64,000 nucleotides of DNA, taken from the NCBI RefSeq assembly GCF_016862795.1, contig NZ_BONQ01000077.1, positions 1 to 64,000 on the forward strand, given 5' to 3'. Every line of letters starts with the position of its first letter. The first letter of the stretch is position 1. Position numbers and translations under genes: made by a program. This document shows, in pieces, positions 1 to 9,252 of this stretch. The notes under the pieces are model-generated. The model searched no databases. It saw only the letters and a program-made list of their open reading frames with translations, and was not told where the DNA came from. Source of the DNA: Dactylosporangium siamense. GTDB taxonomy: Bacteria > Actinomycetota > Actinomycetes > Mycobacteriales > Micromonosporaceae.

Positions 1-1
1 G

Positions 2-655
2 CTGACCGGCCCGGCGGTGACCCCGCAGGAGCTCGGACGCATCGACGCGATCCTGCTCACCCACGACCACCACGGCGACAACCTCGACGACCGCGGCAGG
101 GAACTGCTGCCCGCCGCCGGCACGGTGTTCACCACCGAAGCCGGCGCCGAGCGACTGGGCGGCAACGCGACCGGCCTCGCACCGTGGACCACAGCCACCC
201 TCAGCGCCGAGGGACGACCCACGATCGTCATCACCGCAACCCCCTGCCGGCACGGGCCGCCGTTGAGCGGACCGATCGTCGGCGACGTCATCGGGTTCGC
301 ACTGCGCTGGGACGGCCAGCAGCACGGCCAACTCTGGATCTCCGGCGACACGGTCCTCTACCAGGGGACGCGCGACGTCGCGGAACGACTCCGCATCGGC
401 ACGGCACTGCTGCACCTCGGCGGTGTCCAGTTCCCGGTCACCGGACCCATCCGGTACTCGATGACCGGTCGCGACGCCGTCCAACTGTGCCAGGCGATCC
501 GGCCCCACACGGTCATCCCCGTGCACTACGAAGGATGGCGGCACTTCCGGCAACCCCGGGCCGCCGCCGAACACGCCTTCGCCACTGCCGCCGACGACAT
601 CCAACGCAGCATCCGGTGGCTCGACGCCGGCGTCACAACGGACATTCCCTGCTGA
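2..655 (+). CDS. MBL-fold metallo-hydrolase, 5' truncated by window edge
   Basis: Metallo-beta-lactamase-fold hydrolase of the UlaG-like type. The reading frame is open from base 2, so the true start lies upstream and the N-terminal part of the fold is missing. Visible are the metal-binding signature LTHDHHGD (HxHxDH-like) near the beginning, a later ISGDT segment that supplies the bridging aspartate, and a C-terminal IPVHYEGW histidine. This order is normal for the family. The substrate cannot be read from the sequence; family members include lactonases and phosphoesterases. No signal peptide can be judged because the start is outside the window. It ends 176 bases before the next gene, so the two need not be co-transcribed. 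Confidence 0.85.
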   Translation: MTGPAVTPQELGRIDAILLTHDHHGDNLDDRGRELLPAAGTVFTTEAGAERLGGNATGLAPWTTATLSAEGRPTIVITATPCRHGPPLSGPIVGDVIGFALRWDGQQHGQLWISGDTVLYQGTRDVAERLRIGTALLHLGGVQFPVTGPIRYSMTGRDAVQLCQAIRPHTVIPVHYEGWRHFRQPRAAAEHAFATAADDIQRSIRWLDAGVTTDIPC

Positions 656-831
656 CCAAACCCCCGGATTTGGATGATCTTGCCGATATGTGCCCCCTGG
701 TGGCCAGATCGGTGGTCTGGCGCTGATTGTCCATAATGGATACTCGGTGCCACGGTGATCGTTCGTGGGTCTACGATCCCGGTGCCCGGCTGGTGATTGC
801 TGGCCGGGAAACCGGGGAGGAAATCACCCAT

Positions 832-3711
832 ATGGCACGCGTACGCAGAGTTCTGCTGTCCGCCGGCGCCGCATTCGTCGTCGTGGCCGCCACCGCACAG
901 CCCGTGCACGCTCAGGCCCCGCTGGTCAACCTCAGCCCCACGAAATGGGCCTGGACCGATTCGGGCAACCCGTCGACCAGCTACCTCAACCAGTCCGGTG
1001 ACATGCCGGTCGGTACGTCGCTCGACGCCGCCGGCAAGGCGCACACGCGGCGGTCGTACTTCACCTTCGATCTCACCGGGTTCAAGGGTCAGGCCATTCA
1101 CGTGGCGGGCCTGACCTCGACCGAGACCAGCGTCACCGACTGCACCGCGACGGCGCCCGTCGAGATCTGGCGGACGTCGGCGATCAAGGACAACACGGCG
1201 TGGAACCGGGCGCCGCAGGAAATCGAGCGGATCGCGGAGGCGTCGCTCGGGACGGCGTACGGGTCCTGCCCCAGCGGGCTCTGGTTCGAGCTCGCCGAGG
1301 CGGTCGGGGTCGCCGTCGCTCGCGGGGACAAGACGCTCACCATCGAGTTGCGGGTCGCGGCGGTCGCGGAGAGCGATCAGCGGCTCGGACGGACGGTGCG
1401 GCAGCCGCGGCTCGCGGTGGGCGCCAACCACCTGGCGGTCGCGTCCGAGCTCAAGCTGCAGTATCCGGAAGGCACCTGCGGCACTGTTGCCAAGCATCCG
1501 ACCGCGGGGTCATCTCCGACGTTCTCCGCCAAGGTCACCGACGGTGATGTCGGCGATCCCAAGACCTTGATCTTCGCGGTCTGGGATGTCGATCACCCGG
1601 ACCAGCGGCGGGAGTTCATGGGCGGGACCTACGGCGGCGGCGTGTACCAGGCGTCCACCGATCTCAGTGGGTACGCCGACGGGACCCTGATCGCTTGGAG
1701 CGCCCGGGGTTTCGACTACACCGATTACGGGCCGTGGGCGAAGGCCTGCTACCTCACCGTGGACAAGACGCCGCCCGCGCATGAGCCGGGGGTCGCCTCG
1801 AAGCAGTACCCGGCCGGCACCGTGGGGACGGGCGGGCCCGGGGTGTTGGGCCGGTTCCGGTTCGACGCCGGTGGGAACCCGGATGTGGCCGCGTTCGCCT
1901 GGCGGGACACCTTGGGGCGCTATGGCACCGTGAAGGCGAACCGGTCCGGCGGGGCCGTGCTCGAGTACACGCCGGACACGGCGAGGACGATGTCGCTGTA
2001 CGTGGTGGCCGTCGATGCGGCCGGAAACCGTGGACCGGAGAAGGAATACCAGTTCACCGTGCGTGCCACCTCGCCGTACGGGTCCGTGGACATGGCCGGG
2101 GTCGGGCTGCCGAGCACGATCAACCTGACTGCGACGGCGAGCGAGACGACCGTCATGTCGTATCAGTTGCCGGAGTCGGCCGAGGTCAAGCTGCCGGTGA
2201 CCGGCGGCAAGGCGAGCGGGTCGATCACGTTCAACCAGACCGGGTCCGCCGAGATCACGCTGCGGGCCTACAAGGGCACGAAGCTGCTCGGGCAGAACAA
2301 GCTGTGGACCGTCGTCAGCGACCAGCCGGTGGTGGAGTCGGTCGAGTTCGACCTGTTCGCCAACCAGGTCGAGGGCAAGACCGGCTCGTTCACGTTCAAG
2401 CCGCGCCGGTCCGGGGTGGTGGCCTACCAGTACGTCATCGGTGGCCGCACCGCGCAGGTCGACGCCGCCGCGGACGGCAGCGCCGTGCTGCCGTACACCG
2501 CCGACACGCCCGGGTTCATCAGCATGCAGGTGAGCTCCGTGTCGGCTGACGGCACCGTCTCACAGGCGACGCAGCACTACTTCTCGATCGTCCCGGTGCG
2601 CCCGTCCGTCTACGTTTGGAACTTGACGGATTCGCCGCGGACCGACGGCGTCGGGATCCTGCAGCGGATCGAGTTCGGCAGCCAGCTGCCGGACCTGACC
2701 GGGTTCGTCTACCGCTATGACGGCGGGCCGGAAACCTCGCTCTCCAGCAACGGCAACTCGTACGCCTACCTCGACGTGACGCCCACGCACGCCGGGGACA
2801 CGACCGTCATCGTTCAGGCGGTTCGGGCCGACGGGAGCCGGTCGCCGGAAACCCGGTACACCTTCCAGGTCTTCTCCGGACCGGTCGTCACCTGGACGCC
2901 CGCCGACGAGGTGATCGCCAACTTCCCGGTGACGGTCACGTTCCGGGCCGCGCTGCCCGGCGCGACGCAGTTCCGCTACACCCTGCCCTACGGCGACCAG
3001 GAGCTCACCGTGCCCGTGGGCGCGGACGGTACGGCGACGGTGACGTACACGCCGCTCTCGCCGGGCCTGGACACGCTCCTGGTCCGGAGCGTCGCCGCCG
3101 ACGGGACGGAGTCGGAGCAGCGCTACCAGTACATCTACGTCAGGGATGACCGGGTCACCGTCTACGCACCGTGGAACGAGTACAACCCGACCGGCGGCGT
3201 CGGCATCCCGGGCACCGTCGGCTTCTACTCGCAGTTCGCCCCGAACATCGTGGAGTTCCGATACCACGTTGAGGACGGGCCGGTCGTCGCCGTGCCGCCC
3301 ACGCCGGACAGCACCACGACGTACACCGACATCACGCCGACGCACAGCGGGCTGAACACGCTGTACGTCCAGCAGGTGCTGGCCGGTGGCGGGCTCTCAC
3401 AGGTCACCGAGTACCGCTTCCTCGTCGGTACCGCGACGAACGTGGTCTCGGCGCAGTACCTGCCCTCCACGTGGGGCGGCGGCGTCGGCGTCGAGGGGAC
3501 GTTCGACTTCACCGCCGGCGCCGATGGGGTCGTGGCGTTCGGCTACCAGTTCGACTACGACGAGACGAAGACCGTCGAGGCGGTGAACGGGCACGCCACG
3601 GTGAAGTGGACACCCTCGGAGGGTGGCTCGCACACCCTGGCCGTCACCGGGCGCCGCGCGGACGGCAGCACGACCGACCGAACCTGGCAGTACCTGCTCG
3701 TGCAGTACTGA
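832..3711 (+). CDS. Secreted DNRLRE-domain protein with Ig-like repeats
   Basis: A 959-residue exported protein. The start at 832 is chosen over an upstream in-frame ATG at 727 because a GGGGAGG ribosome site at 814-820 lies 11 bases before it and it opens directly into a signal peptide (MARVRRVLL, hydrophobic core, cleavage near VHAQA). Residues about 30-210 look like a DNRLRE domain, the jelly-roll module found in actinobacterial cell-surface and Rhs-type proteins, with the characteristic string of aromatic residues and a TAWNRAP segment. The remainder is a series of roughly 100-residue beta-sandwich repeats with recurring ADGS/T turns and YxF/YxY ends, like Ig or PKD folds. No catalytic motif or C-terminal toxin domain is seen. 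Probably an extracellular binding or adhesive protein. A strong hairpin terminator follows, so it appears monocistronic. Confidence 0.85.
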   Translation: MARVRRVLLSAGAAFVVVAATAQPVHAQAPLVNLSPTKWAWTDSGNPSTSYLNQSGDMPVGTSLDAAGKAHTRRSYFTFDLTGFKGQAIHVAGLTSTETSVTDCTATAPVEIWRTSAIKDNTAWNRAPQEIERIAEASLGTAYGSCPSGLWFELAEAVGVAVARGDKTLTIELRVAAVAESDQRLGRTVRQPRLAVGANHLAVASELKLQYPEGTCGTVAKHPTAGSSPTFSAKVTDGDVGDPKTLIFAVWDVDHPDQRREFMGGTYGGGVYQASTDLSGYADGTLIAWSARGFDYTDYGPWAKACYLTVDKTPPAHEPGVASKQYPAGTVGTGGPGVLGRFRFDAGGNPDVAAFAWRDTLGRYGTVKANRSGGAVLEYTPDTARTMSLYVVAVDAAGNRGPEKEYQFTVRATSPYGSVDMAGVGLPSTINLTATASETTVMSYQLPESAEVKLPVTGGKASGSITFNQTGSAEITLRAYKGTKLLGQNKLWTVVSDQPVVESVEFDLFANQVEGKTGSFTFKPRRSGVVAYQYVIGGRTAQVDAAADGSAVLPYTADTPGFISMQVSSVSADGTVSQATQHYFSIVPVRPSVYVWNLTDSPRTDGVGILQRIEFGSQLPDLTGFVYRYDGGPETSLSSNGNSYAYLDVTPTHAGDTTVIVQAVRADGSRSPETRYTFQVFSGPVVTWTPADEVIANFPVTVTFRAALPGATQFRYTLPYGDQELTVPVGADGTATVTYTPLSPGLDTLLVRSVAADGTESEQRYQYIYVRDDRVTVYAPWNEYNPTGGVGIPGTVGFYSQFAPNIVEFRYHVEDGPVVAVPPTPDSTTTYTDITPTHSGLNTLYVQQVLAGGGLSQVTEYRFLVGTATNVVSAQYLPSTWGGGVGVEGTFDFTAGADGVVAFGYQFDYDETKTVEAVNGHATVKWTPSEGGSHTLAVTGRRADGSTTDRTWQYLLVQY

Positions 3712-3722
3712 CGTTCGGGCCG

Positions 3723-3767
3723 GCCGGTCGTGGATCGCTGGTTCTTCCGCAGCGATCCACGACCGGC
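3723..3767 (+). terminator. Strong hairpin terminator after the DNRLRE protein
   Basis: An 18-bp perfect inverted repeat (3723-3740 with 3750-3767, left arm GCCGGTCGTGGATCGCTG) encloses a 9-base loop, 11 bases past the stop codon. There is no U-tract, as is common in high-G+C actinomycetes. Confidence 0.85.
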
Positions 3768-3830
3768 GTGGGTCTTCGCGCTGGTCCGGGCCGCCCCACG
3801 CGCATCGACGTTCTATGGCACACTCCCCGG

Positions 3831-4520
3831 GTGACGCTGCCCCCTCAGCCACCTCCGTACCCGGGCGCCCTCCCCCCGATGTACGGCCCTCCGGGCCTAC
3901 CGCCACCGCCGCCACCGCGGAGCAATGCCGGGCTCGTCATCGGCATTGTCATCGGCGCGCTCGTGCTGATCGCCGGCGTCTGCGTGGCCGGTGTGGTGGG
4001 CGTCATCGTGGTCCGGGACAAGGCAAAGGACCGGTCGCCCGTTTCGGCGTCGACGCGTGATCCCTACTCGGGCGGCGACTACACGGCGCCCGCCGCCGCC
4101 CCCACCACGAAGGCGCCGGCGCCACCGCCGGCACCGGCGCGGGTCGGGGAGTGCATCAGCGTCGACGAGATCGGGACGTACCTGGGGACGGGGAGCTGCA
4201 ACGGCACCAAGGGTGCGTACAAGGTGCTCACCGTCGACTACTCGCGGGACACCTGCCCCGACCCCGAGTCGCCGTACATCACCGAGGACGGCTACCGGCT
4301 CTGCCTCGAGGTGTACCTGGTGCGCACCTACTGCTACAAGTTCCCGAGCGGTTCCGGTTGGGTCGTGCCCGCCTCCGCGTGCAAGGCCAAGGGGACGGTG
4401 CACATCATCGACATCGTGCCCGGCGCGACCAACAGCAACAACTGCACGCGGGACTACAAGTGGAACCGGTGGTACCAGTTCAGCCACCCGACGGTCGTCT
4501 ACTGCGTCATGCAGTACTGA
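3831..4520 (+). CDS. Proline-rich single-pass membrane protein with Cys-rich outer domain
   Basis: A 229-residue protein starting at a GTG. The start was picked because the longer in-frame extension runs back through the upstream terminator hairpin and the preceding gene. No clear ribosome site is visible, so translation may be leaderless or weak. Order: proline-rich cytoplasmic N-terminus (residues 1-30), one membrane segment (about 34-57, rich in V, I, G and A), a Pro/Ala linker, then a C-terminal domain of about 125 residues with eight or so cysteines, presumably disulphide-bonded outside the cell. This architecture is common in actinomycetes (LppU/SCO3897-like) and has no assigned reaction. 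It is convergent with the next gene, whose stop codon abuts it. Confidence 0.8.
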   Translation: MTLPPQPPPYPGALPPMYGPPGLPPPPPPRSNAGLVIGIVIGALVLIAGVCVAGVVGVIVVRDKAKDRSPVSASTRDPYSGGDYTAPAAAPTTKAPAPPPAPARVGECISVDEIGTYLGTGSCNGTKGAYKVLTVDYSRDTCPDPESPYITEDGYRLCLEVYLVRTYCYKFPSGSGWVVPASACKAKGTVHIIDIVPGATNSNNCTRDYKWNRWYQFSHPTVVYCVMQY

Positions 4521-5465
4521 TCAGACCGCTGTTCCCGGCGGGGATTTGAGCAGCGTGGTCGCCTCGGTGGCGTAGCCGCCGCGGCCGGTGCGGTTCGCGT
4601 TCGCGGCGATCCGGATGAGGTCGATGTTGACGCCGGCGGCGCCGCTCGGGTCGTGGACCTTCAGCTTCACGTCGAGGCTCACCGAGGTGCCGGCCCAGCC
4701 CTGCGCCTCCAGGTTGAGGTGGGCGACCTTCTGCGAGCCCAGGTGCGGCAGGTAGCCGAGCGGTGCCACCTCGACCTTGTCGGCCGTCGACAGCGCGTTC
4801 AGCTTCGACTGCTTCTTGGTGTTGGGGTTGGCCACCAGGTTGCGGAAGTCTTCGGTGCCGCCGAGGTTGACCTGATACGAGCTGACGAGCGTGAGTCCCC
4901 GCTCGGCGAGCAGCCGCAGCAACGTGTCGTGCAGCACCGAGGTGCCGAACTGGCTGGTCAGGTCGTCGCCGATGAGCGGCACTCCGGCGGCGGTGAACCG
5001 TCCTAGCAGCTCTGGGTCTCGGGCGACCGCGTCGCTGGTGGTGTTGACGAAGGCGACTCCGGCTCGCCGGGCGGCCTCGGCGTACGCCAGTGCGGTCACC
5101 GGACGGCCGCTGGGCGCCGAGTAGAGCAGGACGTCGGCCCCGGTGAGCGACGCGGCCACCCGGTCGATGCCGCTGTCGTCGACCAGGCCGGCGGTGACCG
5201 GTACACCTGCCGCAGGGAGCTCGCAGTCGAGCCTGGGGAAGTTGTTGGGCGGGAGGAAGATCGCCTCGGTCAGGTCCTTGCCGATCTTTTCCGGTGACGT
5301 GGCGAACGCCGCGACGAACTCGATGTCGCCGACACCGAAGCCGTCGATCTCCGGCCGGGAGATGCCGACGAGGCTGCCGGTCTGCTGGTAGTACGCGATG
5401 CCCTGCACCAGCGCCGACGTGTTGTTCCCGACGCCGACGACCGCGACCTTCACCCGTTCGATCAT
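4521..5465 (-). CDS. ino1: Inositol-3-phosphate synthase family protein
   Basis: A 314-residue homologue of myo-inositol-3-phosphate synthase, the NAD-dependent enzyme that converts glucose-6-phosphate to inositol-3-phosphate for phosphatidylinositol and mycothiol. The N-terminal Rossmann segment VAVVGVGNNTSALVQG matches the family, as do GDDLTSQFGT (the GDDxxSQ signature), the NLGGTEDFRNL segment and a conserved lysine pair in NTKKQSK. The C-terminal DVKLKVHDPSGAAGVNIDLI is typical as well. It is about 50 residues shorter than mycobacterial Ino1 and divergent, so it may be a paralogue rather than the housekeeping enzyme. The start at 5465 is chosen at the beginning of homology; an in-frame ATG at 5495 is possible. 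It stands alone, with no sugar-cyclitol pathway genes nearby. Confidence 0.85.
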   Translation of the reverse strand: MIERVKVAVVGVGNNTSALVQGIAYYQQTGSLVGISRPEIDGFGVGDIEFVAAFATSPEKIGKDLTEAIFLPPNNFPRLDCELPAAGVPVTAGLVDDSGIDRVAASLTGADVLLYSAPSGRPVTALAYAEAARRAGVAFVNTTSDAVARDPELLGRFTAAGVPLIGDDLTSQFGTSVLHDTLLRLLAERGLTLVSSYQVNLGGTEDFRNLVANPNTKKQSKLNALSTADKVEVAPLGYLPHLGSQKVAHLNLEAQGWAGTSVSLDVKLKVHDPSGAAGVNIDLIRIAANANRTGRGGYATEATTLLKSPPGTAV

Positions 5466-5561
5466 GGCCCCGACGATACGTCGGTCCCCGAGCATCGGTA
5501 CTCAGCCGGATTGGGTACGCGTACCCATCCATCGATGACATTGGCTCGGCAGGATCGGCGC

Positions 5562-6137
5562 ATGCGGAAGATATTGGTGCTGATAGCGATCGTTGCCGTT
5601 GCGCTCGTGGCCGGCTCGTCGTCGGCGGTGGCCGCCACGCGGCTACGGGGGATCGCCGACCACCTCATGTTGCAGGCTGAAGACCTCGGCGGCAGCGTCC
5701 CGGGCCCGGTCGAGGACGGGCTCACGTGGCCGCTGCTGCCACAGCCGTGCGCCGACGCGCCCGTGCCGCTGCCGGTCGTGAGCCGGCAGCAGGCCGCGGA
5801 CTTCGGCGCCACGTTCCGCGTCTACGAAAATGTTGCGCGGTACCGCAACAGCAACGCGGCGCGCGGGTACGTCCGGGAGCTCAAGGCGCAGCTCGCGCGG
5901 TGCGGCGTCGGGGGCGGCGACAACGGGTTCGACCCCGTCGCCGACGACGTGTACGGGCCTGACTCGACGCTGTTCTTCGGCAACTACGACCTGGGCGACC
6001 GCTATGTCGCTTACGGGGTGGCGGCCACCGGGCGCTACGTCGTCGTGGTCCTGATGTCCGACGCGCGCATCGGGGCACCCGACGTCACACTGCTCAACGG
6101 GCTCACCAACCAGGCGATCACCCGTGTGCGGACCTAG
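5562..6137 (+). CDS. Secreted protein, possible sensor-domain type
   Basis: A 191-residue exported protein. The start at 5562 places an AGGA at 5551-5554 and begins the signal peptide MRKILVLIAIVAVALVAG with cleavage near AVAA. The mature part has two cysteines (in PQPCADAP and LARCGVG), an FRVYENVARYRNSNAARGY helix and alternating beta segments. This is reminiscent of the small extracytoplasmic PknH-like sensor fold seen in many actinobacterial lipoproteins, but there is no lipobox. The function is unknown. Its last 20 bases overlap the 3' end of the convergent helicase gene, so the two transcripts share complementary tails. Confidence 0.75.
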   Translation: MRKILVLIAIVAVALVAGSSSAVAATRLRGIADHLMLQAEDLGGSVPGPVEDGLTWPLLPQPCADAPVPLPVVSRQQAADFGATFRVYENVARYRNSNAARGYVRELKAQLARCGVGGGDNGFDPVADDVYGPDSTLFFGNYDLGDRYVAYGVAATGRYVVVVLMSDARIGAPDVTLLNGLTNQAITRVRT

Positions 6138-9100
6138 GAAACGGGCGGAGATCGAGCGGGTCGGGCGGCGGCATGCCGTGGGTTGCCGAGCGGCGTAGCA
6201 GCGCCAGTAGGTCCTCCTGGCGCGGCTGGCCGAACGCCAGCCGGTAGTGGGCCAGGTCGGCTTTCAAGCGCTCGAGCTTGGCCACGTCGCGGCTCAGGGG
6301 GTACAGCAGGACATGCCGTTCGATCATGGCTGCCCCGCTGTACACCCAATAGGGAGCGAAGTCGCCGAGTGCCTCGGAACCCGTGCGAGCGGCGTCGTAG
6401 GCGGCCTTCCACACGTCTTGCTCGTCGGAGGACAGCGCGGCTGCTCGATGGTGTTCGGCGATGTTGCGGCGCACGGCGTGCCCGCCGAAGCGGTGCACGC
6501 GGCCCTCGCGCTGTTCGAAGTCGACGGGGTTGGGAGGAGCATTCCAGTGCACGATGGCCGAGCACCACTGGTGGAAGTCGATGCCCTCCTGGCCGGCGCT
6601 GGTGGTGGCGACAACGAACGGCCAGAACGGGCTGTTGAACGCCTGCCGGACGGCGGCCTTCCGCTCGACCTGCGCCTGTTCCTCGCCCCGTCCGCCGTAG
6701 CGCAGTGCGAACCGGCCGGGCAGGCTGATCGGCTTGTCCGGCAGGTGTGGGTCGAAGGCCCGGTACGTGACCGGCTGGATGGTGACGGTCATGAACAGCC
6801 GTTGGGCAAGGACGAAGAGGGAGTCGTTGTCCAGTGGCAGGCCAGAGCCCGCGCTGCGCAACACGTGCAGGTGTTCGTCCAGCACGGCCTGGAGGCCGCC
6901 CGCGGCGCAGTAACGCAGGATGGCTCGCCAGTACACGATGCCGGGCTGCAGATGATCGAGCAACTGCGCCGAATCGGCCCGGTTGAACAGCGACCGCAGA
7001 CCGTTGGCAATGTATGCGGCGGCTTTCCAATGGGCGTCCGGCGTCACAGTGCAATTCGGCGTGAGGATCCGGGCGATCGCTCGCCAGGCGATGTTGCCAG
7101 GACCGTACAGCCCGATGGCGGTCACGTCATCGATGACCTGGGAAACGTCGTGGGCAACCGGATGCTCGACCGCCGAGATGACCGCGTACGCCTGGCTGAC
7201 GTGACGATCCAGGCCGGCCGGGGTGCCGTCCTCGTTGTGCGAGTCGGCGATGGCTCCGGCGACGGCCTGGATGGAGAGCTGCTCGAATCCGGCTCGCGCA
7301 CCCGGCCACCGGAACACCGCGTGCCATGGGTGGACCTCGCCGACGTGGCGCGGGTCGCTGAATTCGGCCGGTGCACTGCGACGCAGTCGCTCGCATACCT
7401 CCGTTTCGACGGCCTCCAGGGGCAAGGTCTCGGTCGGCCGTTGCCGGGCGATCGCGAGCGGATCGCAGACCAGGGCGAGTTCGGGGTGCGGCCAGAACAG
7501 CGCGAACGTGCTCATGGAAGCGGCGCGCTCCCCGTCGAGGCGGTAGTCGAGCCGGGACCGGCGGCGCTGCGGCTCGGCACCCGGCTGCCGGGTGCCTTCG
7601 ATGCGCCGCTCGGCCTCGTAGCTCAGCAGCCCGGCCACGGCCGTCGGTGTCGCGTTCCACGATGAGAACACCAGGCGCTTGGTGATGCCGTGCGCGGCGG
7701 CGTCGGCGAACGGCTCGCCGAGCGCCGAGTACGGCATCGAGGGCGGCAACCACAGCAGCTGCCACCAGCCCCGATCGAGGGTGTCGGCGGCGAGGTGACG
7801 AAGCCTGGCGTTGCCGAGGTCGATGGCCCGCCGCTGGGCGACGGCGTCGGCGTCGAGCAGCTGCGTGCTCGCCAGCAGCGGGCGGACCTCGGCCGCAGCA
7901 CGGCCCTTGAGCGCGGCGCGGACCTTCTCGCCGATCTGGTAGCCGTCGAGGAAGTTCAGGAAGTACGGGGCGGACTTCCAGTACTCGATGGTCATCGGTG
8001 CTTCGACGGCCTTGGCGATCCGACGCATCGCGGCGTAGCTGCGCATGTCCTCGGCGGTGAGGTCCTGGACGGTCACGACATGCTCGAGCAGCATCTTGGC
8101 CTGCTGCAACGCCGGCCGTTCGGTCCGGCACATCACCCGCAGCAGCAGCTCCCGCAGCTCCGCCCGGATCGCGTCGCTCGGCTCCGCGCGGACCAGCGCT
8201 TCGCGGTGCGCCTCGAACGCCTTCGCCACCTCGGCGTGCCACTGCTCGTCCGGATTGAGGAACCCGAGAATCTGCCGGAGGTCGGCATAGTGGTCCTCGC
8301 CGGCGGCGCGTTCCTCGGCATAGGTGAAGGGTTTGTACGGCGTCGCCGACAACAGCAACACCCGCGCATCCCCATAGTCGAACAGCGATTTCGCGAGTTC
8401 GGCCGCCGGTCCGCCGTCCGGATCGAGGAGTTCCCGGAAACGCTGGAACTCGTCGAGGATGATCAGGTCGGGTTCGAGTGCGTCGACGCCGGCGCGGGCG
8501 AGCGTGGCCCGGAGGTCGCCGATGATCCGGCGGGAGCGCTCGCGCAATGCGTCCGGGAGGGCCGGGCGGCGGCCGATCTCGTCGAGCAGCGCGTTGAACT
8601 CCTTGAGCAGGCCGTCCTTCTTGGCGAGGCGGATGAACTGCCTCGCGATCGTCCGGTCCAGCTGCCCGCCCAAGGCGGTTTCGAGCTGCCGGCAGTACTG
8701 TTCGAACCGCTCCGGCGAGCCGACGGTGCCCTGCAACGCGCGAACTGCGGCGCGGGTCCGCCATCCATCCCAACCTTCGACCTGCTGGAGCAGGAGGAAG
8801 ATCAGCGCGCGTTCCTCCTTCGCCCCGGTGCGCCCACCCTGGTCGAACGAGGTGCCGGGCGTGAATGCCACCAGGTTGATCCGTTTGCCGTGCGCCGGCT
8901 TACCCTGCTTGAGCTTCGAGACCTCCTTGGCCAACAGCGTCAGGCGGGTCGAGAGCGTGACGGCCTCGTCCGCGGTCACCCGCAGCCGCGCAACGTTCTG
9001 CGCGGCGACGTCCTGGTTCGAGCAGACGTACACCACGTCCACCCGCTTCACGCTCGGGTCGTCCTGCAGCCGTTCGAGCGTCTTCGCGACGACCCCGCGC

Positions 9101-9252
9101 GCGACCAGGCTCTTGCCGAGGCCGGTCTCGTCGGCGACGAGGAACCGCCGGGTGGGATCGGCGCCGTAGTACCGCTCCATGACGTGCTCGACCGTCGCGC
9201 GTTGGAAGTCCTTGAGGCCCGCGATCACCTGCTGCGCGTCGTACCGATTCAT
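6118..9252 (-). CDS. SNF2/DEAD-like superfamily 2 helicase (defence cassette, third gene)
   Basis: A 1044-residue superfamily-2 ATPase. Motif I is ADETGLGKS (residues 40-48), motif II is DEFQ (267-270) instead of the usual DEAD/DEAH, and motif III is SATP (302-305). The C-terminal helicase half carries TTSAGQEGIDF and QREGRVHRFG (about 914-923), the motif V/VI pattern of SNF2-like remodelers with an arginine finger. About 500 residues between the two motor lobes are helical and unassigned. It should use ATP to translocate on or remodel double-stranded DNA. The ATG overlaps the stop of the phospholipase-D-fold gene (ATGA), so the protein is probably made in fixed ratio with it. Helicase plus PLD-fold nuclease pairs occur in anti-phage systems such as DISARM, but DrmB and a methylase are absent here. 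Confidence 0.9.
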   Translation of the reverse strand: MNRYDAQQVIAGLKDFQRATVEHVMERYYGADPTRRFLVADETGLGKSLVARGVVAKTLERLQDDPSVKRVDVVYVCSNQDVAAQNVARLRVTADEAVTLSTRLTLLAKEVSKLKQGKPAHGKRINLVAFTPGTSFDQGGRTGAKEERALIFLLLQQVEGWDGWRTRAAVRALQGTVGSPERFEQYCRQLETALGGQLDRTIARQFIRLAKKDGLLKEFNALLDEIGRRPALPDALRERSRRIIGDLRATLARAGVDALEPDLIILDEFQRFRELLDPDGGPAAELAKSLFDYGDARVLLLSATPYKPFTYAEERAAGEDHYADLRQILGFLNPDEQWHAEVAKAFEAHREALVRAEPSDAIRAELRELLLRVMCRTERPALQQAKMLLEHVVTVQDLTAEDMRSYAAMRRIAKAVEAPMTIEYWKSAPYFLNFLDGYQIGEKVRAALKGRAAAEVRPLLASTQLLDADAVAQRRAIDLGNARLRHLAADTLDRGWWQLLWLPPSMPYSALGEPFADAAAHGITKRLVFSSWNATPTAVAGLLSYEAERRIEGTRQPGAEPQRRRSRLDYRLDGERAASMSTFALFWPHPELALVCDPLAIARQRPTETLPLEAVETEVCERLRRSAPAEFSDPRHVGEVHPWHAVFRWPGARAGFEQLSIQAVAGAIADSHNEDGTPAGLDRHVSQAYAVISAVEHPVAHDVSQVIDDVTAIGLYGPGNIAWRAIARILTPNCTVTPDAHWKAAAYIANGLRSLFNRADSAQLLDHLQPGIVYWRAILRYCAAGGLQAVLDEHLHVLRSAGSGLPLDNDSLFVLAQRLFMTVTIQPVTYRAFDPHLPDKPISLPGRFALRYGGRGEEQAQVERKAAVRQAFNSPFWPFVVATTSAGQEGIDFHQWCSAIVHWNAPPNPVDFEQREGRVHRFGGHAVRRNIAEHHRAAALSSDEQDVWKAAYDAARTGSEALGDFAPYWVYSGAAMIERHVLLYPLSRDVAKLERLKADLAHYRLAFGQPRQEDLLALLRRSATHGMPPPDPLDLRPFPRSAHG

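Noticed and set aside
832-3711. Rhs/YD-repeat toxin
   Set aside because: The repeats are Ig-like, not YD; there is no hyperconserved core or C-terminal toxin domain.
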